A DNA stretch of 27,744 bases from Methanobacteriota archaeon (GTDB lineage Archaea > Methanobacteriota > Methanobacteria > Methanobacteriales > Methanobacteriaceae): the NCBI GenBank assembly GCA_023436175.1, contig JAEZKE010000163.1:1-27744 (forward strand), in the 5' to 3' direction. Position 1 is the stretch's first letter; every line of letters begins with the position of its first letter. Of this stretch, positions 15,280-24,269 are shown piece by piece. The position numbers were made by a program, and so were the translations under genes. Below the pieces are notes generated by a model that made no database searches, was not told the origin of the DNA, and was given only the letters and a program-made list of their open reading frames with translations.

Positions 15280-18200
15280 ATGGCTAAAGGAGGTGAAAAA
15301 ATTAGACGACAAGCGATAATTCTATTAACTACATTAGTCTTTGCGTTTATACTTTGTGGTGCGGTTTCCGCAGCAGGTAACAACACCACTTTAAACCTGA
15401 CTAAAGGATCTACAGATAATATAGGGCTGGACAGTAATAATGTAAATGCTGGTCCTGATCATTTCATAGTTCAGATCCATGTGAATAACACAGGTAATAC
15501 TACAGCACATAACGTTACTGGAACCTTTAATTTTACCAGTAATGTTAATAAACAATATATTTATCTAGATCCCCAGGAAAATGCTACAAAATATTTAGGT
15601 GATATTGCACCCGGAACAAGTGCAGATTTATTCTGGCTTGTAAATGTAAACAGGACTAGTTCTGCTTACTTAAAAGATCGTAACTACACTATCACCGTTT
15701 TAGGTAATAATACCGCAAATTTAAATACCATAAACGGTGATCTGTTCGTGCGAAAGTTAGTTTCCCAGAATAGGAATCACGTGACCTCAATCACGATTTC
15801 TAATAATAATCCGACTCTTGGAGACACATTTGCCGTTACTGTAGTTAGTGACACATCCAGTTCCACATACAATTATGTGGATCTGTCTTTGATTAACTAT
15901 GATCCAACCAAAGTTCAACCATTAAGTGTCAATATTACATATGGTTCAAACACTACTAATAATATTTTGATACAAAACCCTGGTGTAACTGATTTCGTTT
16001 CTGTATGGATATTCCGAGCAATAGGTGCTGGAAATACACCAATATCTGCCCTGATATTAGATCAAAGTGGGGCTAGTTATCACTACAACACAGACGTGAA
16101 CAGTACCACTATCAATCTTCATGTAGAACCTAAAGCTGATTTGGCAATTACTAAAACAGTAGATAACTCTACACCACTTCAAGGTAGTACTGTCCATTTC
16201 ACGCTTACAGTAACCAATAATGGACCAAATAATGCTACTGGAGTTGTGGTAAATGATCCACTGCCTGCAGGATTAAATTATCAATCTTCAAGTGCAACTC
16301 AAGGATCATACAACTCAGGAACAGGAGTATGGACCATAGGTAACTTAGCTGTAAATCAAACAGTTACATTAAATATTACAGCACTTGTAACTTCAGTTGG
16401 TCAAATAACCAATATTGCTAATGTAACTGGTAACGAAATAGATCCAGACATAAGCAATAACCAGGCTATAGTAACTCTTAACGGTCAGCAACCATTAGCA
16501 GATCTAGGTATTACAAAAACTGTAGATAACCCAACACCTCACCTTGAGGATATATTCACATTTACGGTGACTGTGTTCAATAATGGCCCAAATACTGCAC
16601 ATAATGTGACTGTTACTGATATTTGGCCTCTTGGTAATCTAGCACTGTTATCAGCAGCTCCATCTCAGGGTACATTTAATCCTAGTACCTTCACATGGAA
16701 TATTGGGACTCTTATATCAGGCGCTGTAGCAACATTAACTATAAGTACCGAAGGACTTCAGTTAGGTAATTTTACCAACATAGTTACTGTTACAGCAAAT
16801 GAAACTGATCCAGATCCTGCTGATAACACGGCTAATGTGACTGTGAATGTGCATCCACATATAGATCTTGCGGTCACAAAAACTGTTAATAACTCGACAC
16901 CTAATGTGGGTCAAAACGTCACATTTACAGTTAATGTGGCAAATCTTGGACCTCAAAATGGTACTGGAGTCATAGTAAATGATCTAATACCTTCAGGAGT
17001 AACTTATGTATCCTCACACGCAAGTCAAGGATCATACGACCCAAATACAGGTATATGGACCATTGGTAATCTAGCTGTAAATCAAGCAGTTACATTAAAT
17101 ATTACAGTAACTGTCAATCAAACAGGCCAGATAACTAACATAGCTGTAGCTTCAGGAAATGAACATGACCACCATCCCGAAAACAACCAGGGTGTGGCAG
17201 TTATAAATGGGCAATCAACTGCAGACCTTAACATAATAAAAGAGTCTGATAAAACTGAGTATAACAATGGAAATAATGTACTATTTAATTTCATTGTTAA
17301 AAACGACGGACCAAACGATGCACACAATATTAAAGTCAGCGATTTACTGCCAGCGGGTTTAAATTTCGTGTCTCTTGCATCCATATCCCAAGGGCAATAT
17401 AACCCTGGAACTGGTATATGGACTATTGGTACTCTTGCTAACGGGGCATCTGCAACTATGGAAATAATAGTTAAAGCTGTGCAAACCGGTTTCATAACCA
17501 ATATAGCCACAGTAAATGCTACTGAATTTGATCCACACACTGCAGATAATACAGCTGCTGTGACCATACATGTAAATCCATCTGCAGATCTTGCATTAGC
17601 AAAAACTATCAATCCTCCATCAGTATTGGTAGGAACTAATGTTACTATAACTCTAACAGCTACAAACAATGGTCCCGATAATGCAACAGGAGTTATTGTA
17701 ATTGATCCATTACCTGCAGGACTTATTTATGTTTCAGATAACTCTGGAGGAGCTTACAATCCACTAACAGGAGTATGGAATATAGGTAACCTGGCAAACG
17801 GAGCATCCAAAACACTCCAGATAACAGCTAAAGTTACCCAAGATGGTGCAATAACTAACATTGCTGTTGTTTCAGGAAATGAAAATGATCCTGTTACAGT
17901 TAATAATCAAGCCATAGCTATAGAAAATGGTACTCCTAATGCAGATCTTGCTATTTCAAAAACAGTAGATAAACTATTACCACACGTTGGCGATACCCTT
18001 ACCTACACCATTAACTTGTTCAATGCAGGACCAAGTAATGCAATTGGTGTTGTGGTTAACGATACATTGTCTCCTGTTTCAGGAGCGACACTAGTAAATG
18101 CAACCCCATCTAAAGGGTCATACAACTCAGTAACAGGTATATGGACTGTAGGTAACTTAAATGTTGGATCATTAGCCACATTAGTACTACAATTTGTAGT

Positions 18201-19158
18201 AAATGCAACTGGAGATATAACCAATACTGTAGTTGCAAACAGTACCTTGCCTGATCCACATTTAGAAGATAACAACGCAAGTGTTACTGTTAATGGACAA
18301 CCAGTAGCAGATATTGGTGTTAAAAAAGTTGTTACTCCAAACTCACAAGATTTTGGTCAAAACGCTGCATACACCATTACTGTGACAAATAATGGACCAA
18401 ATGACGCTACAGGAGTTGTTGTAACTGATCCATTACCTGCAGGACTTATTTATGTTTCAGATAACTCTGGAGGAGCTTACAATCCACTAACAGGAGTATG
18501 GAATATAGGTAACCTGGCAAACGGAGCATCCAAAACACTCCATATTGTCTTCACAGTTAACTCTACTGGAAATGTAATTAACACAGCTACAAAAACTCAT
18601 GAAAATGAGTTTGATCCAGATACAACAAATGATTCAGACAGCGCTATAATGCATGTTATACAATCAGACCTATATGTTAATGTAACAGCTCCTACAAAAT
18701 GTCTGGGACTAACTGATACGGCCCAAATTACATTTAAAGTAGGAAACAGAGGACCTGATACAGCTAAAAATACAGTGTTAAGATTTGTAGTACCTGATGG
18801 AATGGAATTCTTAAATGCAGCTGTAGATTATGGAACATATTCATATGATGCTGCAACAAGAACCATAACCTGGAATCTTGGGGATGTCCCTGTTGGAGAT
18901 CCTTCCATGATTATACAGGTAAGGGTTCTAAAAGAAGGTAAATTTATAATCAGGCCAACTATAAGCACTTCAACATATGATCAAAATTTAGTAGATAATG
19001 TTGGATTTGCAAACATCTGTGTTGAACCACCAGTTACACCAACTAATGTTGTTGTAAATGCTAAAACGATACCACTACAGAAAACAGGACTGCCAATTGG
19101 TTTCCTTGTAGCTGTTATCTTGATGGTCTTTGCTGGTTTAGTGCCAAAAAGGAAATAA
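15280..19158 (+). CDS. Large exported surface protein with tandem DUF11 repeats
   Basis: The 1292-residue product has a signal peptide (IRRQAIILLTTLVFAFILC, probable cleavage after AVSA near residue 31). A Thr/Asn-rich N-terminal region (about 32-285) follows with many N-x-S/T sites that may be glycosylated. Eight beta-sandwich repeats of about 120 residues follow, each starting ADLxITKTVD or similar, with FTVTVxNNGP and GxWTIGNL landmarks typical of DUF11. The tail is IPLQKTGLPIGF, a hydrophobic segment and KRK, resembling a sortase-type or membrane-anchored C-terminus. The protein should sit on the pseudomurein cell surface, as an adhesin or structural layer. The ATG at 15280 has no ribosome binding site; a perfect one lies inside the gene before an ATT (15301). 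The gene is monocistronic and followed by a clear terminator. Confidence 0.92.
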   Translation: MAKGGEKIRRQAIILLTTLVFAFILCGAVSAAGNNTTLNLTKGSTDNIGLDSNNVNAGPDHFIVQIHVNNTGNTTAHNVTGTFNFTSNVNKQYIYLDPQENATKYLGDIAPGTSADLFWLVNVNRTSSAYLKDRNYTITVLGNNTANLNTINGDLFVRKLVSQNRNHVTSITISNNNPTLGDTFAVTVVSDTSSSTYNYVDLSLINYDPTKVQPLSVNITYGSNTTNNILIQNPGVTDFVSVWIFRAIGAGNTPISALILDQSGASYHYNTDVNSTTINLHVEPKADLAITKTVDNSTPLQGSTVHFTLTVTNNGPNNATGVVVNDPLPAGLNYQSSSATQGSYNSGTGVWTIGNLAVNQTVTLNITALVTSVGQITNIANVTGNEIDPDISNNQAIVTLNGQQPLADLGITKTVDNPTPHLEDIFTFTVTVFNNGPNTAHNVTVTDIWPLGNLALLSAAPSQGTFNPSTFTWNIGTLISGAVATLTISTEGLQLGNFTNIVTVTANETDPDPADNTANVTVNVHPHIDLAVTKTVNNSTPNVGQNVTFTVNVANLGPQNGTGVIVNDLIPSGVTYVSSHASQGSYDPNTGIWTIGNLAVNQAVTLNITVTVNQTGQITNIAVASGNEHDHHPENNQGVAVINGQSTADLNIIKESDKTEYNNGNNVLFNFIVKNDGPNDAHNIKVSDLLPAGLNFVSLASISQGQYNPGTGIWTIGTLANGASATMEIIVKAVQTGFITNIATVNATEFDPHTADNTAAVTIHVNPSADLALAKTINPPSVLVGTNVTITLTATNNGPDNATGVIVIDPLPAGLIYVSDNSGGAYNPLTGVWNIGNLANGASKTLQITAKVTQDGAITNIAVVSGNENDPVTVNNQAIAIENGTPNADLAISKTVDKLLPHVGDTLTYTINLFNAGPSNAIGVVVNDTLSPVSGATLVNATPSKGSYNSVTGIWTVGNLNVGSLATLVLQFVVNATGDITNTVVANSTLPDPHLEDNNASVTVNGQPVADIGVKKVVTPNSQDFGQNAAYTITVTNNGPNDATGVVVTDPLPAGLIYVSDNSGGAYNPLTGVWNIGNLANGASKTLHIVFTVNSTGNVINTATKTHENEFDPDTTNDSDSAIMHVIQSDLYVNVTAPTKCLGLTDTAQITFKVGNRGPDTAKNTVLRFVVPDGMEFLNAAVDYGTYSYDAATRTITWNLGDVPVGDPSMIIQVRVLKEGKFIIRPTISTSTYDQNLVDNVGFANICVEPPVTPTNVVVNAKTIPLQKTGLPIGFLVAVILMVFAGLVPKRK
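15289..15296 (+). promoter_or_regulatory. Perfect Shine-Dalgarno sequence inside the DUF11 gene start
   Basis: GGAGGTGA lies four bases before an in-frame ATT at 15301. Starting there would give a product beginning directly with the signal peptide (RRQAIILL). The annotated ATG upstream has only A/T-rich sequence before it. Confidence 0.5.
16135..19020 (+). repeat. Eight tandem DUF11 repeats in the surface protein
   Basis: Repeat starts are near 16135, 16498, 16861, 17221, 17584, 17941, 18307 and 18664, a spacing of 357-366 bases (119-122 residues). The first seven share A/I-D-L/I near the start and NNGP-type turns; the eighth (SDLYVNVTAPTKC) is divergent and contains cysteine. Confidence 0.85.
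17703..18542 (+). repeat. Two perfect 117-base copies within repeats 5 and 7
   Basis: Bases 17703-17819 and 18426-18542 are identical, 723 bases (241 codons) apart, while the flanking parts of the same repeats differ. They encode the segment from DPLPAGLIYVSDN to NGASKTL. Recent gene conversion or duplication explains this. Confidence 0.85.
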
Positions 19159-19164
19159 AACTCA

Positions 19165-19194
19165 GGGGAATAAAGTTATCCCCAACTTTTTTTT
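19165..19194 (+). terminator. Hairpin and T-run terminator after the DUF11 gene
   Basis: GGGG (19165-19168) pairs with CCCC (19180-19183), extended by ATA/TAT pairing, and is followed by eight T (19187-19194). It begins seven bases after the stop codon. Confidence 0.7.
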
Positions 19195-19264
19195 ATTTTA
19201 AAATTAACAGATAAATTCTCGTTTTAATTCAATTATTTAAAATTCAGTTTTAAACATGAAATCT

Positions 19265-20125
19265 TTATAATTTCAAAACAACATTATCCCTTAAATTAAC
19301 ACCTGCACTCTTTGCAATCGGGCTGCACTTAGCATTGAACAGACAGAATACTGGTTTATCCCCTAATTCCATTTCAGTTAAACCTTCATAATTTCCAAGG
19401 CCTTTACTAATTACAAGATCAGATTTTTTGAAGATTTCCTTAAATTCTTCAGATATATCAACATATAAAATACCTATAGAATCCGTACCTGTTGATACAA
19501 GTTTTGCAACCTTATCCAGCTCAATCTGGACTGCGTCTTCAATTCCTGCATCATTGAGTATAGGTTTTTCTTTAAGGGCAACTGTAACATTAACATCGTA
19601 ATCTTTAAGCTTTTCTATGAGTAACTTATCAAAAACAATTTCACCGCTGTTATCTGCCAGATAAAGGACATTTTTTGCAGATTTGAGTTCATTTTCAAGA
19701 TCTGAGACTTGATTTAATGCGAGTTCTTTTTCCATATTTTGGGCAATGCCTTTTTCAATATCAAAGTTAACTCCAAGTGCTCCAAAATCTATTAGATTAC
19801 CTGTAATAGCGGCTTTTATATACATTTCAAGCCTATTGTTCTTATTTAATATTTCTTTAATTTTTGGGAGGAATTTTAACGCTATTTCATTCCCTTTTCG
19901 CTTTTCTAAAAGATATGGATCTTCATTTCCGGTTTTATCCTTAATAATTCTGTGTATTTTGGTTCCAACAACGTTAGAAACCGCTCCTTTATGGAAATCA
20001 CTGTATACAACTCCTACTAATTCTTCCATGATTTCCATTTTAAGTGATTGATTATCTGTTGCAAGATCAAGTGCTTCTTTGGCCTGTCTTAAAAAACAGG
20101 GCGCACATTCATAGTAAACTTTCAT
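19265..20125 (-). CDS. DUF89 family damage-control phosphatase-like protein
   Basis: The 286-residue protein belongs to the DUF89/ARMT1-like family, metal-dependent phosphatases thought to remove damaged or harmful sugar phosphates and cofactor by-products. It has the N-terminal CAPC cysteine pair (Cys7, Cys10; YYECAPCFLRQA) typical of archaeal members. The metal-site motif LADNSGEIVFDKLLIEKL has Asp158-Asn159. KEKPILNDA (185-193) and the family signature SKGLGNYEGL (240-249) follow. The exact substrate cannot be read from the sequence. The ATG follows GGGTGAT at good spacing. It lies 68 bases downstream of the site-2 protease gene on the same strand, so cotranscription is possible, and it converges with the DUF11 gene. 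Confidence 0.87.
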   Translation of the reverse strand: MKVYYECAPCFLRQAKEALDLATDNQSLKMEIMEELVGVVYSDFHKGAVSNVVGTKIHRIIKDKTGNEDPYLLEKRKGNEIALKFLPKIKEILNKNNRLEMYIKAAITGNLIDFGALGVNFDIEKGIAQNMEKELALNQVSDLENELKSAKNVLYLADNSGEIVFDKLLIEKLKDYDVNVTVALKEKPILNDAGIEDAVQIELDKVAKLVSTGTDSIGILYVDISEEFKEIFKKSDLVISKGLGNYEGLTEMELGDKPVFCLFNAKCSPIAKSAGVNLRDNVVLKL

Positions 20126-20193
20126 TGTATCACCCGTTAATCATTTTTATGTGTATAATCTTCAAAATATTGCATTAATATCCCAATTTCATA

Positions 20194-21210
20194 TTATATT
20201 TGTGTTATTGGAATAGGAGATAAACAGAGAATAAGAATTATAACCATCATTACAGATAAAAATTTTCTATTTCTACTTAGTTTAGAAACATTATCAAGCG
20301 CTCCAGGATGACTTTTTGACATAAACAATATAAGAGCCATCAATATGGTCATAGGTATCCATCCAAGAAGTAGAGTTACAATTATTCCAACTATGGACAA
20401 ATATTTATGCATTTTTTCGCCAAAAAGCGATCTTGAGATATGTCCCCCATCTAAAAATGCGACTGGCATTAAATTAAGCATTGTAATAATTATTCCTACC
20501 CACCCCGCAAGTATAAGAGGGTTAAATACAATCCCATATCCTGCAGGAATAACAGGAGATGCAAATTGGGTTATAACGTACATTAAAGGGGAGGGGATAA
20601 TTTGAATATTTATATTCTGCATTGGAGCAACATGTGCCAGCAGGAACCCAATAATAAGAACTGGTATTGTTACAATAAAACCTGCAATTGGCCCGCTAAC
20701 TCCAAGGTCAAATAGGGCATCTTTATCAGGTATTGCAGATTTAACATTTATAACTGCGCCAAAAGTACCAATCCACGTTGGTGCAGGTATAAAATAGGGT
20801 AATGTCGCTTTTACATCATGTTTTCTTGCAGCGAGAAAATGAGCTGTTTCATGAGTTCCGACTATCGCCAGAATAGCTATTGAAAATTCTATTCCTTCTA
20901 AAAAGCTTCCATTATTAAAAAAAACCCATGCAAAAAATGTAGATATCACAGTCGCCAGGAACAGTATAATGTTTAAATGTATTTTTGATTCACCAGATTC
21001 AGGTTTATTAGCGATACTTATTTTGTAATTATCTTCAAATTCATCAATAAAAGGCAAATATCCTATTTTATCAAGATCTTCTACTAATTGGAGGAATTTC
21101 TCCCTGCTGTAATCATAAACTATAAAATAAAATGATTTTGGCTCGATATGAACACTTTTTATGGTGAAATAATTTGAAACGTGGTTTTCAATTACATCAG
21201 TTGTTTCCAC
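20194..21210 (-). CDS. Site-2 protease family membrane zinc metalloprotease (M50)
   Basis: The 338-residue integral membrane protease should cut membrane-spanning substrates inside the lipid bilayer. The zinc site is His120-Glu121-x-x-His124 (GTHETAHFLAARKHD) with the third ligand Asp254 in NLMPVAFLDGGH, both canonical for M50. About six to seven hydrophobic segments are seen (81-98, 107-124, 169-195, 207-225, 232-256, 270-298, 317-333). An N-terminal soluble part (about 1-75) precedes them and could be a regulatory domain. Translation starts at GTG, with GGATGTGA a few bases upstream. The substrate is unknown; in other organisms such enzymes release membrane-held regulators or clear signal-peptide remnants. 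Confidence 0.92.
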   Translation of the reverse strand: METTDVIENHVSNYFTIKSVHIEPKSFYFIVYDYSREKFLQLVEDLDKIGYLPFIDEFEDNYKISIANKPESGESKIHLNIILFLATVISTFFAWVFFNNGSFLEGIEFSIAILAIVGTHETAHFLAARKHDVKATLPYFIPAPTWIGTFGAVINVKSAIPDKDALFDLGVSGPIAGFIVTIPVLIIGFLLAHVAPMQNINIQIIPSPLMYVITQFASPVIPAGYGIVFNPLILAGWVGIIITMLNLMPVAFLDGGHISRSLFGEKMHKYLSIVGIIVTLLLGWIPMTILMALILFMSKSHPGALDNVSKLSRNRKFLSVMMVIILILCLSPIPITQI

Positions 21211-21357
21211 ACATTCACATCCATGGTTAAAATAAAAAGATTTTTGAACTTTGTTATCTATATACTGGTTTTTATTATTTATAATTTCTCTAAAATCTAA
21301 AATAAAGAAACATAAACATTTAATTTAGCAAAATGAACTTAAAAATTCTGGAGGATA

Positions 21358-21558
21358 TTATCCCCCATATATAACACGTATAATTTCAATTACATCCCCA
21401 TTTGCAAGGGATTCTTCTTCCATTACAATTTCACTGTTCCTTTTAACAACTACTGTTTCAGAGGAAATATCCATTGCATCGAGTACTTCTTTAATGGTTG
21501 TATTTTCTTGAATTTTTCTGTTTTCTTGCTCTTTTCCAAAGATCACTGTTACTTCCAT
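21358..21558 (-). CDS. Ubiquitin-like sulfur carrier protein (MoaD/ThiS/SAMP type)
   Basis: This 66-residue beta-grasp protein ends in IYGG, the diglycine tail that is adenylated and thiocarboxylated in MoaD, ThiS and archaeal SAMP proteins. The pattern fits: MEVTVIFGKE strand, TTIKEVLDAMDI helix, ETVVVKRNSEIV strand, LANGDVIEIIRVI strand. It starts three bases after the stop of the TtuA gene upstream, with its binding site GGAG inside that gene's end, so the two are translated together. The context makes it the likely sulfur donor for the tRNA thiolase, equivalent to TtuB. A role in protein modification is also possible. Confidence 0.85.
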   Translation of the reverse strand: MEVTVIFGKEQENRKIQENTTIKEVLDAMDISSETVVVKRNSEIVMEEESLANGDVIEIIRVIYGG

Positions 21559-21561
21559 GTT

Positions 21562-22491
21562 TCATTCTCCATTCAATGATTTAGCAAAAAGACACGCCCT
21601 GCACAAATCATGGGATGCTGGCTCGCCGCATTGCATACATTCTCCCATGTTAACTTTTTTACCTGAAAATTCTTTTTTTATGGCAGGTTTTATCTTATCA
21701 AAGCCTTTAAGGGTGGAATACATTATAGTTGGATGATTAACAGATAGTTGTTTTACAAATCTTCCAACTTCTCCCCGAAATGACTCCCTTGAATAAGGGC
21801 ATTCATCAAAATGAACATCCAGTTCGCGGGCAATTACATATAACGCCACTTCTTTTTCTGGAATTTCTCGAAGCGGTTTTATTTTAACGGTAAATTTATC
21901 GTTTTTAGGCTCTGATTTAGCCCCAATTCGAGTAAGATTATCTATATTTCCTTCAAGATAATTCATCAGTATTGCTTCGGTCTCATCATCTAAATTATGG
22001 CCTGTTGCAATTTTAGTGGCTCCTTCTTCCCTTGCAACCCTATTTATTATCCATCTTCTAAAAACTCCGCAGTAAGTACACGCTCCATGTTGCCTTGACT
22101 CATCATGCATAATTTCATCAAGTGTTTTACCAAAATGATCCTTAATTGATGCAATTCTATGTTTTATGCCCAACCTTTCTGTATTCTTTATTGCAAGTTC
22201 AACTCCATGTTTTCTGTATCCTTCTATTCCTTCATCTATAGTTATTGCAACCAAATCAATTATGTTACGTTCATAAAGTGAACTAAGGATATCGAGAACC
22301 ATTACACTGTCCTTTCCACCAGATAATGCCACTGCAACTTTATCTCCTTTTTCAATAAGTTTATTTCTGCGAATACCCTTTAAAACCTTATCTGTAATTG
22401 ATTCAATGAAACATTCTTTACAGAGCATTTGCCCTGAAGCTTTTCTTTTTATTATAACCGGCGTAGCACCGCATTTTGTGCATGTTTTCAT
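21562..22491 (-). CDS. ttuA: tRNA 2-thiouridine synthase, TtuA/Ncs6 family
   Basis: The 309-residue enzyme should activate a tRNA uridine with ATP and replace oxygen by sulfur (s2U or m5s2U). An N-terminal zinc finger has Cys4, Cys7, Cys24 and Cys27. The PP-loop ATP pyrophosphatase motif is SGGKDS (57-62). Cys138-x-x-Cys141 (ACTYCG) and Cys231 (DECPYS) match the three cysteines that hold the catalytic [4Fe-4S] cluster in TtuA. A C-terminal zinc finger has Cys285, Cys288, Cys297 and Cys300. All expected residues are present. It is 40 bases downstream of the dihydropteroate synthase-like gene and directly upstream of the sulfur-carrier gene, so probably in one operon. The ATG has a modest GGTTAT binding site. 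The family member that acts at wobble uridine 34 (Ncs6/CTU1) versus U54 (TtuA) cannot be told apart with certainty here. Confidence 0.87.
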   Translation of the reverse strand: MKTCTKCGATPVIIKRKASGQMLCKECFIESITDKVLKGIRRNKLIEKGDKVAVALSGGKDSVMVLDILSSLYERNIIDLVAITIDEGIEGYRKHGVELAIKNTERLGIKHRIASIKDHFGKTLDEIMHDESRQHGACTYCGVFRRWIINRVAREEGATKIATGHNLDDETEAILMNYLEGNIDNLTRIGAKSEPKNDKFTVKIKPLREIPEKEVALYVIARELDVHFDECPYSRESFRGEVGRFVKQLSVNHPTIMYSTLKGFDKIKPAIKKEFSGKKVNMGECMQCGEPASHDLCRACLFAKSLNGE

Positions 22492-22531
22492 AAGTATAAC
22501 CTAAAAATAAATTGAATAAATTAATGTGTAT

Positions 22532-24100
22532 TTAATAGTCTAAATTTTTAAATAATGGAAAATCCTGAACATAGCTTTTATTAAGTTTAGCTGCTATCTC
22601 TGCCTTTTGAAGCTCTGCGCCAAGGTATGTGGCATGTTCAATTCTTGAAACAAGTCCTCGTTTAATTATTTCATCATATACGCTTTTTGCTGTCTTACCT
22701 TTAATTATCATATCTGGCTTTAAATGAATATAATGTACAGCTTTTATAAAACCATTTTCGGTCATAATTTTAAAGCTTCCTTTAGGGTCCTGAGAGAATT
22801 TATAGTTTTCCTCACCTTCCAGTACAGGTGCATCTATTTCTTCAGTTATTGTTTCTCCCCTGCGTTTATCTTTTAAAATTATAAGGTTTATACCAAGGTC
22901 TTTTGCTGTAGAACCTCTATGTTTTGAAAGAAACATCATTTTTGATGAAACTGAAAGTTCATGAACACTTCCAAGAGTTTTACCACTCTCTTCAGGAGTA
23001 AATAAAATGCTTGCTCCAAGTTCCATACCAATTCCCGAAAGAAGAGCATTTACTCCAACAGAATCTGTATCAAGAAGTTCTGTGACATTTCCAACCCCAA
23101 AAAATAATGGTACATTATTCCGCGCTTTAAAATCATGACACGCAATTATGGATTCAACTATGCTTTTACTATTAATAGGATCTAGAATTAGATCAGCAAT
23201 TACATCTATTTTGCTGCATTTTTGCACGAGGCTTTCTAATGAGCTGACGCGCTCTTCAACTGTATCTGGTACCCAGTTCTTTCCAAAATCTGTTGGCAGT
23301 ATAACAGCAGGGATCTGTTTTTCTTCCATTAAAGGCAGTATTTCATCACAATTTCCGTGATCAAGGCTTAAAACCATATCAACTCCAGATTCAATCCCTG
23401 CTTTAATTTCTACAGGATTTAAAGTGTCAATACTTATAGGTATGCCCTTTAGGTTTTCTTTCAATGTTTTTACCATTTCTGGAATTTTATCCGACTTGTT
23501 TTCACCTGCGATCATTCCTATATCTATCATCTGGGCGCCGTTTTCTACAAAATATTTTGCTCTCCCCAAGAGTTCATCTTTACCAAGTAAAGGCGCATTT
23601 GCAATTTCGGCCAGTACCCTCATTGGGAAGTCTTCACCTACAGGTAGATTACCAACAAGGATATTTTCTGGCTTTTTAAGAAGCTTTTTAGTGGTTTTTT
23701 CATCCTTTTCAAAGTCTTCTATGAACTTTAATGCACGTTTCTTTAGCTCTTCTTCAATTAATTTATCTGCAGGTATCTGAGGTGAAAGTTCCAGTTCGTC
23801 TATCATTTCAAGGATTATACTTAAATCTGCAGCGTCTTTAGGACCTTTGTAGGTTGGAATTCCAGTTTCTTCCCCTATGATACTTACATCTTTGCGTATA
23901 AGTCCCGGAGTTATAACCACATCATAAGATTGAATATCAATATCTTCCAGACTATTCAGTTCCTTTAATATTTTTCGGGGGGTTAAAAATGCTGCAATTG
24001 GCGTATCTGCCACATGAGTATACACTTCTTGCTTAGATCTGTTTGAAATATCTTTAACCAAATTACCTGCAAGTTTACCTGTTACTATTAATATTTTCAT
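22532..24100 (-). CDS. Methanogen dihydropteroate synthase-like protein
   Basis: This 522-residue protein matches the methanogen-specific dihydropteroate synthase-related family. An N-terminal domain (about 1-115; KILIVTGKLAGNLVKDI, VVITPGLIRKD) precedes a TIM-barrel pterin-binding domain (about 145-390) with IDIGMIAGE, ISIDTLNPVEIKAGIESG and LILDPINSKS. A C-terminal domain (about 405-522; KAVHYIHLKPDMIIKGKTA) completes it. The family is presumed to handle a methanopterin-type pterin, but its reaction is unsettled and it is not a standard folP. I chose the ATG at 24100 because AAGTGAT precedes it; the GTG nine bases upstream lies within that binding site. TtuA follows after 40 bases on the same strand, suggesting an operon. 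Its upstream spacer (24101-24269) shows no gene. Confidence 0.85.
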   Translation of the reverse strand: MKILIVTGKLAGNLVKDISNRSKQEVYTHVADTPIAAFLTPRKILKELNSLEDIDIQSYDVVITPGLIRKDVSIIGEETGIPTYKGPKDAADLSIILEMIDELELSPQIPADKLIEEELKKRALKFIEDFEKDEKTTKKLLKKPENILVGNLPVGEDFPMRVLAEIANAPLLGKDELLGRAKYFVENGAQMIDIGMIAGENKSDKIPEMVKTLKENLKGIPISIDTLNPVEIKAGIESGVDMVLSLDHGNCDEILPLMEEKQIPAVILPTDFGKNWVPDTVEERVSSLESLVQKCSKIDVIADLILDPINSKSIVESIIACHDFKARNNVPLFFGVGNVTELLDTDSVGVNALLSGIGMELGASILFTPEESGKTLGSVHELSVSSKMMFLSKHRGSTAKDLGINLIILKDKRRGETITEEIDAPVLEGEENYKFSQDPKGSFKIMTENGFIKAVHYIHLKPDMIIKGKTAKSVYDEIIKRGLVSRIEHATYLGAELQKAEIAAKLNKSYVQDFPLFKNLDY

Positions 24101-24269
24101 GTTAATCACTTACAAACTAATTGAGAAGTATGGACTAATCACAATTTAAGTGTTAATTAAATTCAATAAGTAAGTTATAATTATTAGATTTAACTACTTT
24201 AAAAAAATCTTAAATTAAACTTCCAAAAAATGCTGATTTTGAGGAAATAATTAAAAAAATAATTAAATT

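Noticed and set aside
17118..17669. 183-residue open frame on the minus strand
   Set aside because: It lies wholly antisense to the DUF11 repeats, has no binding site, and shows Val/Ala-rich low-information sequence expected from the reverse of a Thr/Asn-rich repeat gene.
23424..23780. 118-residue plus-strand open frame inside the dihydropteroate synthase-like gene
   Set aside because: Antisense to a conserved TIM-barrel gene, Ser/Phe-rich without recognisable domain.
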